NCBI GenBank assembly: GCA_023228705.1
Contig: JALOAS010000043.1
Location: 1 to 24,372, forward strand
From: Ottowia sp.
Lineage (GTDB): Bacteria > Pseudomonadota > Gammaproteobacteria > Burkholderiales > Burkholderiaceae_C
DNA: 24,372 nucleotides
Reading direction: 5' to 3'
A program made the translations under genes and the position numbers. Below, in pieces: positions 1-8,322 of the stretch (the stretch's first letter is position 1; each line of letters opens with the position of its first letter). The notes beneath the pieces are model-generated. The model did no database searches, was not told where the DNA came from, and saw nothing but the letters and a program-made list of their open reading frames with translations.

Positions 1-125
1 TTGAGCGTTGAGCGTTGAGCGTTGGGCGTTGGGCGTTGAGCGTTGAGCGTTGAGCGTTGGGCGTTGGGCGTTGGGCGTTGGGCGTTGGGCGTTGGGCGTT
101 GGGCGTTGGGCGTTGGGCGTTGGGC
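1..125. repeat. Heptanucleotide tandem array (left)
   Basis: Seventeen consecutive 7-bp units (1-119) plus a partial unit to 125. Two unit types occur, TTGAGCG (A) and TTGGGCG (G), in the order 3A, 2G, 3A, 9G. The array may continue upstream of the window. It ends about 50 bp before the -35 box of the spoT promoter. The sequence ACGCTGGACGC follows at 135-145 and also follows the right-hand array. The repeat carries no spacers, so it is a simple tandem repeat and not a CRISPR array. Its function is unknown; slippage-prone length variation is expected for such a repeat. Confidence 0.97.
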
Positions 126-175
126 ATACGCCGGACGCTGGACGCAATACGCTCAACCTCTTTTTGCAGCTGGTG

Positions 176-204
176 TTGCTGCGCATCGTTTCCAATCAGA
201 TAAT
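176..204 (+). promoter_or_regulatory. Sigma-70 promoter for spoT
   Basis: A -35 box TTGCTG (176-181) and a -10 box GATAAT (199-204) are separated by exactly 17 bp. Both are close to the sigma-70 consensus and lie in a locally AT-richer stretch. Transcription would start near 211, giving a leader of roughly 30 nt before the spoT ATG at 243. The promoter sits between the heptamer array and spoT, so spoT could be transcribed independently of whatever lies upstream. This is a prediction from sequence only. Confidence 0.6.
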
Positions 205-242
205 GGCTTGATCCGGCAACCACCAGCGCAACATGATTAAAT

Positions 243-2507
243 ATGATCATGCGCATGGTGCCTGAATACCCGGACAGCCACGTGGCCGATACGGCCCCGG
301 CAGCAACCGCCGCGCCGCCGGCAGACGCTGCGGCTGCTGCGTTTGCGACCCTGCAGTCCAAGCTCAAGTACCTGGCGCCCGAAGACATCGAGCAGGTCGA
401 GGCCGCCTATGTTTTCGCGCGCAACGCGCACCAGGGACAGACCCGCCACAGCGGTGCGCCATACATCACCCACCCGGTGGCCGTGGCCACGCTGGTGGCG
501 CAATGGAAGCTGGACGCGCGCGCGGTGGTTGCCGCCCTGCTGCACGACGTCATGGAAGACTGCGGCGTTGGCAAGAAAACCATCGCCAGGCATTTTGGCG
601 AATCGGTGGCCGAGCTGGTCGATGGCCTGACCAAGCTGGACCGGCTGCGCTTTGACACGCGCGAGGAAGGCCAGGCGGAGTCGTTCCGCAAGATGCTGCT
701 GGCCATGGCGCGCGACGTGCGCGTGATCCTGGTCAAGCTGGCCGACCGCACGCACAACATGCGCACGCTCGGGTATTCGCCGCGGCACAAGTGGGAGCGC
801 ATTTCCACCGAGACACTACAGATCTACGCGCCGCTGGCGCATCGCCTGGGCCTGAACCAGATCTATCGCGAGCTGCAGGACCTGTCGTTCCGCCACCTGC
901 ATCCCTGGCGCTACGGCGTGCTCACCAAGGCGGTGGCCAGGGCGCGGCAGCGCCGCGGCGACCTCATCCAGAGGGTCCAGGGCGAGGTGGAAAAGGCGCT
1001 GGCCAGCGGCGGCCTGGAGGCGCGCATCGCCGGGCGCATCAAGCCGCTGTACTCGATCTACCGCAAGATGCGGCACAAGCAGCTGTCCTTTGCGCACGTG
1101 AGCGACCTGTACGGCATCCGCATCATCCTGCCCGAGCGCCTGGACTGCTACACCGCGCTGGGGCTGCTGCACAAGCTCTACAAGCCCATCCCGGGACGGT
1201 TCAAGGACTACATCGCCATCCCCAAGACCAACGGCTACCAGTCGCTGCACACGACGCTGGTCGGCCCGGCACAGGTGAACGTCGAGTTCCAGATCCGGAC
1301 CGAGGCCATGGACATCATCGCCGAATCCGGCGTGGCGGCGCACTGGCTGTACAAGACGCAGCTGGACGCCAGCGTCGAGCAGGTGGATAACCCCTGGCTT
1401 CAGTCGCTGCTGGACATCCAGCAGGAAACGCGCGACGCGACCGAATTCTGGGAGAACGTGCGCGTCGACCTGTTCCCCGACGCGGTCTACGTCTTCACGC
1501 CCACCGGCGACATCCTGGCGCTGCCGCGCGGTGCCACCGTCATTGACTTTGCCTACGCCATCCACAGCGACATGGGCGACCAGACGGTGGCGGCAAGCGT
1601 CAACGAGGAACCGGTGCCGCTGCGCCGGGAGCTGGCCAACGGCGACGTGGTGGAGATCATCACTGCGCCCGGGACCAAGCCCAACCCGGCCTGGCTGGGA
1701 TTTGCACGGACGGGACGTGCGCGCTCCAAGATCCGCAGTCACCTGAAGGGGCTGGAGCAGAACCAGGCGCGCGAGCTGGGCCTGCAGCTGCTGCTGCAGG
1801 CGCTGCGTGCCGAGGGGCTGAGCGAGCTGCCCGAAGCAGACGAGCGGTACCGCATCATCTGGCAGGAGCTGCTGGTCTTCACCGGCAACCGCTCGCGCGA
1901 CGAGCTGCTGTCCGATATCGGCCTGGGCAAGCGCAGCGCCGTCATGGTCGCCGAGCAGCTGCGCACCATGCTCATGCACGAGGGCGTGGAATCCGACGCC
2001 GTGCTGCTTTCGCAGGCCCGGTTCACGGCGCACGAGAACCTGTCGCAGGGCGTGATGATGGTCGATGGCTCGGAAAACGCCTCCATCATCTACGCGTCCT
2101 GCTGCCACCCCATCCCCGGCGACGCGCTGCTGGGCTACCTGGCGCGCGGCGAGGGGCTGGTCATACACACCAGCGATTGCGCGGTGGCGCAGCGCCAGCG
2201 CAGCAAGGACCCGGAGCGCTTCATCAACGTGATCTGGGCCGACGAGCCGGTGCGCCTGTTTGACGTGGGCCTGATCGCGACCATCACCAACGGCAAGGGC
2301 GTGCTGGCGCGCGTGGCCAGCACGCTGGCCGGTGCCGACGCCGACATCGTGCACGTTGCCATGACCGACGAGGCGGCGCCGCAAACGCTGGACCTGCGCT
2401 TCATCGTCGCGCTGCGCGACCGCGATCACCTGGCCCGGACGCTGCATGCGCTGCGCCGCACGCCTTCAGTGCTGCGCGCGACGCGCGCCAAGCCCAGCGC
2501 GCACTGA
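243..2507 (+). CDS. spoT: Bifunctional (p)ppGpp synthetase/hydrolase (SpoT/Rel)
   Basis: Makes and degrades the stringent-response alarmone (p)ppGpp in the cytoplasm. It has 754 residues, normal for the long RSH family. The order is an HD hydrolase domain with intact His101-Asp102 (ALLHDVMEDC) and LADRTHNM at 167-173; a synthetase domain with GYQSLHT (331-337) and EFQIRT (348-353); a TGS domain at about 410-475; and a C-terminal ACT domain at about 670-745. The synthetase loop reads RFKD (319-322), the RxKD form of bifunctional SpoT/Rel enzymes, rather than the ExDD form of RelA. With the intact HD motif this supports both activities. No clear Shine-Dalgarno precedes ATG 243; in-frame ATGs at 249 and 255 are alternatives. 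A sigma-70 promoter lies just upstream. The stop codon is the first triplet of a 165-bp palindromic element. Confidence 0.96.
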   Translation: MIMRMVPEYPDSHVADTAPAATAAPPADAAAAAFATLQSKLKYLAPEDIEQVEAAYVFARNAHQGQTRHSGAPYITHPVAVATLVAQWKLDARAVVAALLHDVMEDCGVGKKTIARHFGESVAELVDGLTKLDRLRFDTREEGQAESFRKMLLAMARDVRVILVKLADRTHNMRTLGYSPRHKWERISTETLQIYAPLAHRLGLNQIYRELQDLSFRHLHPWRYGVLTKAVARARQRRGDLIQRVQGEVEKALASGGLEARIAGRIKPLYSIYRKMRHKQLSFAHVSDLYGIRIILPERLDCYTALGLLHKLYKPIPGRFKDYIAIPKTNGYQSLHTTLVGPAQVNVEFQIRTEAMDIIAESGVAAHWLYKTQLDASVEQVDNPWLQSLLDIQQETRDATEFWENVRVDLFPDAVYVFTPTGDILALPRGATVIDFAYAIHSDMGDQTVAASVNEEPVPLRRELANGDVVEIITAPGTKPNPAWLGFARTGRARSKIRSHLKGLEQNQARELGLQLLLQALRAEGLSELPEADERYRIIWQELLVFTGNRSRDELLSDIGLGKRSAVMVAEQLRTMLMHEGVESDAVLLSQARFTAHENLSQGVMMVDGSENASIIYASCCHPIPGDALLGYLARGEGLVIHTSDCAVAQRQRSKDPERFINVIWADEPVRLFDVGLIATITNGKGVLARVASTLAGADADIVHVAMTDEAAPQTLDLRFIVALRDRDHLARTLHALRRTPSVLRATRAKPSAH

Positions 2508-2669
2508 GAGCTTGAGAAAGAATCCCTTATGCCCGCTTTGACCGCCCAAACCCGCCCACTCCGCGTTGCAAATGCTCGCCATGGCACGGGCCATGCCTGC
2601 GCTTTGCGTCTTGATTGGACGGGCTTTGGCGATCCTCTCGGGCGCGATCAATTCATTCTCAAGCTCTGA
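2505..2669. repeat. 165-bp imperfect palindrome between spoT and pgl
   Basis: The outer arms 2505-2523 and 2651-2669 are reverse complements at 17 of 19 positions. Pairing continues inward: GCCCG 2531-2535 with 2639-2643, GCCCAAACCCG 2544-2554 with the GGGC-TTTGGC tract ending at 2630, GCAAA 2568-2572 with TTTGC 2603-2607, and CATGGC 2580-2585 with GCCATG 2590-2595, leaving a 4-nt central loop. The whole segment is therefore one long interrupted hairpin. The spoT TGA stop (2505-2507) opens the left arm. Lying between convergent genes, it could act as a bidirectional terminator, or be a dispersed repeat (REP- or MITE-like). No T-tract follows. Short ORFs cross it on both strands but look incidental. 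Confidence 0.8.
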
Positions 2670-2698
2670 GGACACTGCCGCGTTGCGGCCAGGCCGCG

Positions 2699-3391
2699 CT
2701 ACGGCTCGAGCAGGGCGGCCTCGATCAGCACGTCCGCGCCAGCCACGGGTGCAATGCTTGCCGCGGGAATCGGGGCGCCGGCGCGCCACTGCTGCACGGC
2801 ACGCCGCTTGCTGCTGCCTGCGACCAGGAACCACAGCGCCCGCGTGCGCGACAGGCGGGCCGCGCTGAGCGAGATGCGCTGCGGCGGCGGCTTGGGCGCG
2901 TCAAGCACGGCCAGCACGTCGGCCGCGCCGGTGCCCGTGCCATGATCCCGCCCCGGAAACAGGCTGGCGGTGTGGCCATCCTCGCCCAGCCCCAGCAGCA
3001 CGCAGTCAAACCAGTCGACGTCGCGCAGCACGCGCGCGTAGGCAGCCGCGCCCGCATGCGCGCCCTGCTCCGCAGCGATCTCGTGGATTTGGCTGGGCGG
3101 AATCGGCACCTGGTCCAGCCATTCCTCGCGCGCCATGCGGCTGTTGCGCCGCTCATCGTCAGCCGGCAGGCAGCGTTCATCGCCAAAGTACAGTTGCCAC
3201 GCGGCCCAGTCGGTGCGCGCGTCGCGCAGCAGGCGGTACGTGGCGCGGGGCGTGCTGCCGCCTGCCAGCACGAGCCGGAAGCAGCCGTGCGCAGCGATGG
3301 CTGCGGCGGCCTGTGCCAGGATCAGATCGCGCGCGCGCCGCGCCAGCGCGCCGGCGTCGGCACAGGCATGCCAGCGCAGGCGCTGGGTCAT
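2699..3391 (-). CDS. pgl: 6-phosphogluconolactonase
   Basis: Hydrolyses 6-phosphoglucono-1,5-lactone to 6-phosphogluconate, the second step of the oxidative pentose phosphate pathway. The 230-residue length is typical of the DevB/Pgl type. Family motifs are present: LAGGSTPRATYRLL (42-55), a phosphosugar-isomerase-fold loop; GDERC (70-74); and GLGEDGHTASLFPG (134-147), the most diagnostic stretch. The ATG overlaps the gnd stop in an ATGA (3388-3391), so the gene is the second of a gnd-pgl operon and probably translationally coupled; no strong ribosome binding site of its own is visible. Its 3' end is 29 bp from the palindrome that separates it from spoT. Confidence 0.93.
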   Translation of the reverse strand: MTQRLRWHACADAGALARRARDLILAQAAAAIAAHGCFRLVLAGGSTPRATYRLLRDARTDWAAWQLYFGDERCLPADDERRNSRMAREEWLDQVPIPPSQIHEIAAEQGAHAGAAAYARVLRDVDWFDCVLLGLGEDGHTASLFPGRDHGTGTGAADVLAVLDAPKPPPQRISLSAARLSRTRALWFLVAGSSKRRAVQQWRAGAPIPAASIAPVAGADVLIEAALLEP

Positions 3392-4293
3392 GTCTTGCGC
3401 ACCGGGTGGCCGCCGAACTCGTTGCGCATGGCCGCCAGCAACTTGTCGGAAAACGAGTCCGGGTCGCGCGAGCGCAGGCGCTCGATCAGCGCGCCGGTGA
3501 TGATGGGCGCAGGCACGTCGAGCTCCAGCGCTTCGGCCACGGTCCAGCGCCCTTCGCCCGAATCGTCGACCCAGGCTTGCAGGTCCTGCAGTTCCGGGTC
3601 CTTTTGCAGCGCGCTGCCGGTCAACTCGAGCAGCCAGGAGCGCACGACGCTGCCATAACGCCAGATCTCGGCAATCTGCGACAGGTCAAGCGCAAAGTCC
3701 TGCTTGTGCCGCATCAGCGAAAAGCCCTCGGCGTACGCCTGCATGAGTCCGTATTCAATGCCGTTGTGCACCATCTTGACAAAATGGCCGCTGCCGCTGG
3801 GACCCACGCGGCCCCAGCCCTTGTCCGGTGCTGGCGCCAGCGCTTCAAAAATGGGCCGCAGCGTCTCGACCACCTTCTTGTCGCCGCCTATCATCAGGCT
3901 GTAGCCTTCCTGCAGGCCCCAGACGCCGCCGCTGGTGCCGCAATCCACGTAGTTGAATCCCTTGTCCTTCAGCTGGGCTGCGCGGCGCAGCGTGTCCTTG
4001 TAATTGGAGTTGCCGCCGTCCACCACGGTATCGTCAGCGTGCAGCAGCGGAATCAACGCGTCCAGCGTCTGGTCGGTCGCGTCGCCGGCCGGCACCATCA
4101 TCCACAACACGCGGGGAGGCGCCAGGCGCGCGACAAGCGCCTGCAGGCTGTCGACCACGGCAGTGCCCTGCTCCTGTGCGCGCCGACGCGCAGCGTCCTG
4201 CGGATCGTATCCAGCCACTTCGTGCTGCGCGCGCGCCAGCCGCTGCGCCATGCTGGCGCCCATGCGGCCCAGGCCGATCATTCCGAGCTTCAT
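3388..4293 (-). CDS. gnd: 6-phosphogluconate dehydrogenase (decarboxylating), short type
   Basis: Oxidatively decarboxylates 6-phosphogluconate to ribulose 5-phosphate. At 301 residues it belongs to the short (YqeC/GntZ-like) form rather than the roughly 470-residue E. coli Gnd. It shows a Rossmann start with GLGRMGASM (7-15), GGNSNYKDTL (93-102), DCGTSGGVWG (117-126), and the catalytic GHFVKMVHNGIEYG (169-182) with Lys173 and Asn177. The second Rossmann strand ends in GYDPQ with Asp30, where NADP enzymes usually have Arg/Ser/Thr; this suggests NAD+ preference (inference). The start at 4293 follows an AGGAAAGGA-like ribosome binding site and puts the Rossmann strand at the N-terminus; the in-frame ATG 33 bp upstream adds only a charged tail. 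The gene diverges from the GH94 gene and overlaps pgl by 4 bp. Confidence 0.95.
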   Translation of the reverse strand: MKLGMIGLGRMGASMAQRLARAQHEVAGYDPQDAARRRAQEQGTAVVDSLQALVARLAPPRVLWMMVPAGDATDQTLDALIPLLHADDTVVDGGNSNYKDTLRRAAQLKDKGFNYVDCGTSGGVWGLQEGYSLMIGGDKKVVETLRPIFEALAPAPDKGWGRVGPSGSGHFVKMVHNGIEYGLMQAYAEGFSLMRHKQDFALDLSQIAEIWRYGSVVRSWLLELTGSALQKDPELQDLQAWVDDSGEGRWTVAEALELDVPAPIITGALIERLRSRDPDSFSDKLLAAMRNEFGGHPVRKT

Positions 4294-4425
4294 TTTCTTT
4301 TCCTTTCCTGCGCCGTGCCTGGGCAAAAAACACCTGCCCGGTGGAATTTTTCAAGGCGCAAATCGTCGGACAACAGGTAGACGCAAGCACGCGCCTTTCG
4401 TTCAATCCGCACCACAAGCCAACCC
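4294..4425. promoter_or_regulatory. Divergent gnd / GH94 promoter region
   Basis: This 132-bp gap serves gnd leftward and the GH94 gene rightward. It contains GTGGAATTTTTCAA at 4341-4354 and TTTCGTTCAAT at 4396-4406. Both words reappear, fused on the minus strand, at 9943-9959 upstream of zwf. A short inverted repeat GGGCA (4321-4325) / TGCCC (4335-4339) with a 9-nt A-rich loop lies 28-46 bp before the gnd start. I see no convincing consensus -35/-10 pair for the GH94 gene. On the gnd strand, TTGAAA (4354-4349) could serve as a -35 box, but its -10 is poor. Confidence 0.4.
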
Positions 4426-7400
4426 ATGTCCCGGCATTTCACCACGGTCAGCCCGACCCGCATTGAAACCCAGCTCATGGGCCGCGGCGACTGGAGCACG
4501 CTGCTGACCACCGCCGGCTCGGGGTACACGCAATGGCGCGGCCTGGCCGTGGGGCGCTGGCACGAGGATCCGGTTGCCGATGACTGGGGCAGCTACCTGC
4601 TGCTGCGCGACGTGGCAAGCGGCGAGATCGGGTCGGCCACGCTGCAGCCGGTGGCCCAGGCGCCAGATGCCTACGAAGTCATATTCGACCAGCACCAGGC
4701 ACGCTACACACGGCGCAAGGGGACGCTACTCAGCACGCTGCATGTCCATCCAAACGCGGAAGGTGACGGCGACTGGCGGCAGCTGACCCTGCACAACAGC
4801 GGCAGCCAGCCACGGCTGATCGACGTGTTTTCATGCGTGGAGCTCACGCTGGGTCCGGCCGCTGCCGATGCAGCGCATCCGGCCTTCTCCAAGATGTTTG
4901 TGCAGACCGCGGCGCATGACGACGATCAGATCCTGCTGGCATGGCGCCGCAAGGGCGCGCCCTCGGAGCCGGACATTTGCGCCGCGCACGGCTGCGTGGC
5001 AGACAGTGCCCAGGTTGAGGCGCTGGGCTTCGAGACCGATCGCGTGCGCTTTTTCGGGCGCGGACGCAGCGCAAGCAACCCCGCGGCGCTGGACGGCAGC
5101 GCTGCGCTGAGGGGACGCAGTGGCACCGTCCTGGACCCGCTGTTTTCCCTGCAGCGCCGCGTCCGACTGGCCCCTGGCGCCCGCGTGACGCTGCGCTTCT
5201 TTACCGTGGCCGGCGCCGCGCCCGACCGCCTGCTGCAGCGAGCCCGCCAGTGCCTGGCCAGCAGCACCAACCCGGCGCCGGCGGCCGACGACGATGGCGC
5301 CGCCGCCTCACCGCAGCTGGACCAGCTGCAGCAGCTGAGCACGCCGCTGTTCTACAGCGCTGCGGCGTGGCGCGGCGACGCCGCAGCGCTGCTGCATGCC
5401 CGCGGCGGCCAGCCCAGCCTGTGGCCGCACGGCATCTCGGGCGACCATCCGCTGGTGCTGGTCCGGGTCAGCCGCTCGGCGCACCTGTCGCTGGTGCACG
5501 AGCTGCTGGCAGCGCAGCAATGGTGGCACGAGCGGCAGCTGGTGGTCGATCTGGTCGTGCTGGCGGGCGGGCAGGACGCGCCGGTCGACAAAGGCCTGAC
5601 CGAAGCGCTTGCCCCGCTGCAGGCACGGCGCGCCGCGGGCAACGACCCACAAGCCGGTGCCGGCGGCCTCTTCGTGCTGCAGAACGCATTGCTCTCTGAC
5701 CTGGACCGCGCCGGGCTGGCGGCAGCCAGCCGCATCGTGCTCGATGCCAGCCACGGCGACCTGGCAGCGCAGGTTCACCGCGCACGAACGCTGCAGCAGG
5801 CTGCACCCGCGTTGCGGCCGCCGGATCCGCCAGACTCCACTGGAGCGCCGGGCACGTCAAGCGCAAACGCGGAAGCGGCAGCAGACAAGCTTGCAAATTT
5901 CAACGGGCTGGGCGGCTTTGACGTGGCCGGCGGCGAGTACGTCATCCGGCTCAAGGGCCATGAACGCACGCCCATGCCCTGGATCAATGTCATTGCCAAC
6001 GCCGACTTCGGCTTCACGGTTTCGGCCGAAGGCGGCGGCTACGCCTGGGCCGTCAACAGCCAGAAGCATGCGATCACGCCCTGGTCCAACGATCCGGTCC
6101 GCGATGCGGCCGGCGATGTGCTCTACATCCGCGATGTCGACGATGGCCGGCTGTGGACGGCCACGCCCGACCCCATTCGTGCCGCCGGCTCCTATGAAAT
6201 CCGCCATGGCCCGGGCTATACGCGCTTTGCGCACAGCGTGCACGGGCTGGATTGCGAGCTGGTCCAGCTGGTGCCCCTGGACCAAGCAGCCAAGGTGTCC
6301 CGGCTGCGGCTGCGCAACGGCAGCGACCGGCCGCGCCGCCTGCAGCTGACCGCGTACGTGCGCTGGGCAATGGGCGCCGTGGGCGAGAACACCGCGCCGC
6401 ACGTGGTCACCTGGCGCGATGAAGCCAACGGCGCCCTGCTCGCGCGCAACGACTGGTGCGCGGACCATGTCGGACGCGTGGCGTTTGCCGACTGGTGCGG
6501 ACAGCAGGAGGGCTGGACCTGCGACCGGCAGGAGTTCCTCGGCGTGCTGGGCACACCGTCCAGCCCGGCGGCGCTCCGGGCCGGCACGCCGCTGCAGGGC
6601 CGCTGTGGCGCCGGGCTGGATCCCTGCGCCGCGCTGCAGACCACGCTGGAGCTGGCGCCCGGGCAGGCGCGTGAAGCGGTCTTCCTGCTCGGCGAAGGCG
6701 CCGACCTGGACGCGGCCCGTGCGCTGGTCCAGCGCCTGCGCCAGGCCGATGGCGCACGGCAGCTGCAGGCCGTTCACGCGCACTGGCAGCGCATCTTTGA
6801 CGCGGTGCAGATCAAGACGCCCGACCCACACATGGACCTCATGGTCAACCGCTGGCTGCCCTACCAGGTCATTGCCTGCCGGCTGGACGCGCGCACCGCG
6901 TTCTACCAGGCCAGCGGCGCCTGGGGCTTTCGCGACCAGCTGCAGGACGTGGCCGCGCTGACGCTGAACGCGCCCGAGCGCGTGCGTGCGCACCTGCTGC
7001 GCGCTGCCGGCCGGCAGTTCACAGAAGGCGATGTGCAGCACTGGTGGCTGCCACCAACGGGCGCCGGCGTGCGCACGCACATCGCTGACGATCGCCTGTG
7101 GCTGCCGCTGGTTGCCGCGCACTACGTCGCGGTCAGCGGCGACACGGCCGTACTTGATGAACAGGTCGCGTTCCTGCAGGGCAAGCCGCTGGCGCCGGAC
7201 CGCGTCGATGACTTTTACACGCCCGCGCCATCAGACCAGCGCGCCAGCCTGTTCGAGCACTGCGCGCGCGCGATCGAGGCCAGCCTGCAGACCGGCGCGC
7301 ACGGCCTGCCGCTGTTTGGCAGCGGCGACTGGAACGACGGCATGAACCGCGTCGGCAGCCAGGGACGGGGCGAAAGCGTCTGGATGGGCTGGTTCCTGCA

Positions 7401-8292
7401 CGCCAGCATTGCCGCGCTGGCGCCGCTGGCCGAAGCGCGCGGCGAACACGCCCGCGCCGCTGGCTGGCGCAAGCACGCGGCCCGGCTGCGCGATGCGCTG
7501 CAGCGCCACGCCTGGGACGGGCAGTGGTGGCTGCGCGGCTGGTTTGACGACGGCACGCCGCTGGGAAGCAGCAGCAGCGCCGAGTGCCGCATCGACGGCA
7601 TCGCGCAGGCCTGGTCGGTCATCTCCGGCGCCTGCGACCTCGCCCGGGCGCGCCGCGCCATGCAGGCCGTGGACCAGCTGCTGGTCAACCGCGATGCCGG
7701 CCTGGTCGCGCTGCTGACCCCGCCGTTTGACCACGACGGGCCGGACCCCGGATACATCCGCGGCTACCCGCCGGGATTGCGCGAAAACGGCGGCCAGTAC
7801 ACGCATGGCAGCGTGTGGTCGGCGGTGGCGTACGCGCAGCTGGGAGACGGCGATCGCGCCTGCGAAGTCTGGCGCATGCTGGCACCGGTTTCACACAGCG
7901 ACAGCGCGGCCGGCGTTGCGCGCTGGCAGGTCGAGCCCTACGTGGCCTGCGCTGACGTCTACACCGCCGCCGGCCACCTGGGACGCGGTGGCTGGACCTG
8001 GTACACGGGAACGGCGGGCTGGCTCTACCGCGCTGCGCTGGAATCGCTGCTGGGCCTGCACGTCTGCGGTGATACGCTGCGCATAGCCCCCTGCATCGCG
8101 CGCGACTGGCCGGGTTTTTCGGTGGACCTGCGCTGGCGCAGCGCACGCTACCAGATCCATGTGGCCAACCCGGCGCATGTGTGCAGCGGTGTGCGGGAAC
8201 TGCGGGTCGATGGCAGCAAGCAGGTCCGGGGCGAGCCCATTTTGCTGCAGGACGACGGCGGGACGCACCAGGTGCAGGTGACGCTGGGCTGA
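4426..8292 (+). CDS. GH94-family glucan phosphorylase, like the C-terminal part of cyclic beta-1,2-glucan synthase
   Basis: A 1288-residue protein predicted to phosphorolyse a beta-glucan, probably beta-1,2-linked, to alpha-glucose 1-phosphate. It has a first beta-sandwich (about 15-285; TTAGSGYTQWRG near 28-39), an alpha/beta linker with WPHGISGD (333-340), a second sandwich from about 489 (FNGLGGFD), and an (alpha/alpha) barrel from about 786 with GSGDWNDGMN (965-974), holding the expected general acid in DWND. GQYTHG (1123-1128) and TGTAGW (1194-1199) match the phosphate-site region. The duplicated sandwich plus linker follows the last ~1300 residues of cyclic glucan synthase (Cgs/NdvB) and also resembles 1,2-beta-oligoglucan phosphorylase. 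No GT84 domain, membrane segment or signal peptide is visible. No Shine-Dalgarno precedes the start; ATG 4477 is the next in-frame option. It converges with the GH144-like gene after 30 bp. Exact substrate is inferred. Confidence 0.85.
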   Translation: MSRHFTTVSPTRIETQLMGRGDWSTLLTTAGSGYTQWRGLAVGRWHEDPVADDWGSYLLLRDVASGEIGSATLQPVAQAPDAYEVIFDQHQARYTRRKGTLLSTLHVHPNAEGDGDWRQLTLHNSGSQPRLIDVFSCVELTLGPAAADAAHPAFSKMFVQTAAHDDDQILLAWRRKGAPSEPDICAAHGCVADSAQVEALGFETDRVRFFGRGRSASNPAALDGSAALRGRSGTVLDPLFSLQRRVRLAPGARVTLRFFTVAGAAPDRLLQRARQCLASSTNPAPAADDDGAAASPQLDQLQQLSTPLFYSAAAWRGDAAALLHARGGQPSLWPHGISGDHPLVLVRVSRSAHLSLVHELLAAQQWWHERQLVVDLVVLAGGQDAPVDKGLTEALAPLQARRAAGNDPQAGAGGLFVLQNALLSDLDRAGLAAASRIVLDASHGDLAAQVHRARTLQQAAPALRPPDPPDSTGAPGTSSANAEAAADKLANFNGLGGFDVAGGEYVIRLKGHERTPMPWINVIANADFGFTVSAEGGGYAWAVNSQKHAITPWSNDPVRDAAGDVLYIRDVDDGRLWTATPDPIRAAGSYEIRHGPGYTRFAHSVHGLDCELVQLVPLDQAAKVSRLRLRNGSDRPRRLQLTAYVRWAMGAVGENTAPHVVTWRDEANGALLARNDWCADHVGRVAFADWCGQQEGWTCDRQEFLGVLGTPSSPAALRAGTPLQGRCGAGLDPCAALQTTLELAPGQAREAVFLLGEGADLDAARALVQRLRQADGARQLQAVHAHWQRIFDAVQIKTPDPHMDLMVNRWLPYQVIACRLDARTAFYQASGAWGFRDQLQDVAALTLNAPERVRAHLLRAAGRQFTEGDVQHWWLPPTGAGVRTHIADDRLWLPLVAAHYVAVSGDTAVLDEQVAFLQGKPLAPDRVDDFYTPAPSDQRASLFEHCARAIEASLQTGAHGLPLFGSGDWNDGMNRVGSQGRGESVWMGWFLHASIAALAPLAEARGEHARAAGWRKHAARLRDALQRHAWDGQWWLRGWFDDGTPLGSSSSAECRIDGIAQAWSVISGACDLARARRAMQAVDQLLVNRDAGLVALLTPPFDHDGPDPGYIRGYPPGLRENGGQYTHGSVWSAVAYAQLGDGDRACEVWRMLAPVSHSDSAAGVARWQVEPYVACADVYTAAGHLGRGGWTWYTGTAGWLYRAALESLLGLHVCGDTLRIAPCIARDWPGFSVDLRWRSARYQIHVANPAHVCSGVRELRVDGSKQVRGEPILLQDDGGTHQVQVTLG

Positions 8293-8322
8293 GGCGTGGG
8301 CGTGGCGGCACCGGGCCCGGCG

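Noticed and set aside
1..125. CRISPR array
   Set aside because: Units are 7 bp and contiguous without spacers; no cas genes are nearby.
43..240. Open frame through the left heptamer array with a TTG start
   Set aside because: It is a by-product of the stop-free TTGGGCG units read in any frame; it has no ribosome binding site and no non-repeat conserved part.
243..2507. Monofunctional RelA
   Set aside because: The HD motif is intact and the synthetase loop is RFKD, both indicating the bifunctional SpoT/Rel type.
2505..2669. Insertion sequence or transposon remnant
   Set aside because: No transposase fragment and no target-site duplication was recognised; only the palindromic structure is supported.
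2466..2834. Short frames across the palindrome on both strands (including plus-strand 2529-2669)
   Set aside because: They overlap the ends of spoT and pgl or consist only of palindrome sequence; openness is explained by composition and symmetry.
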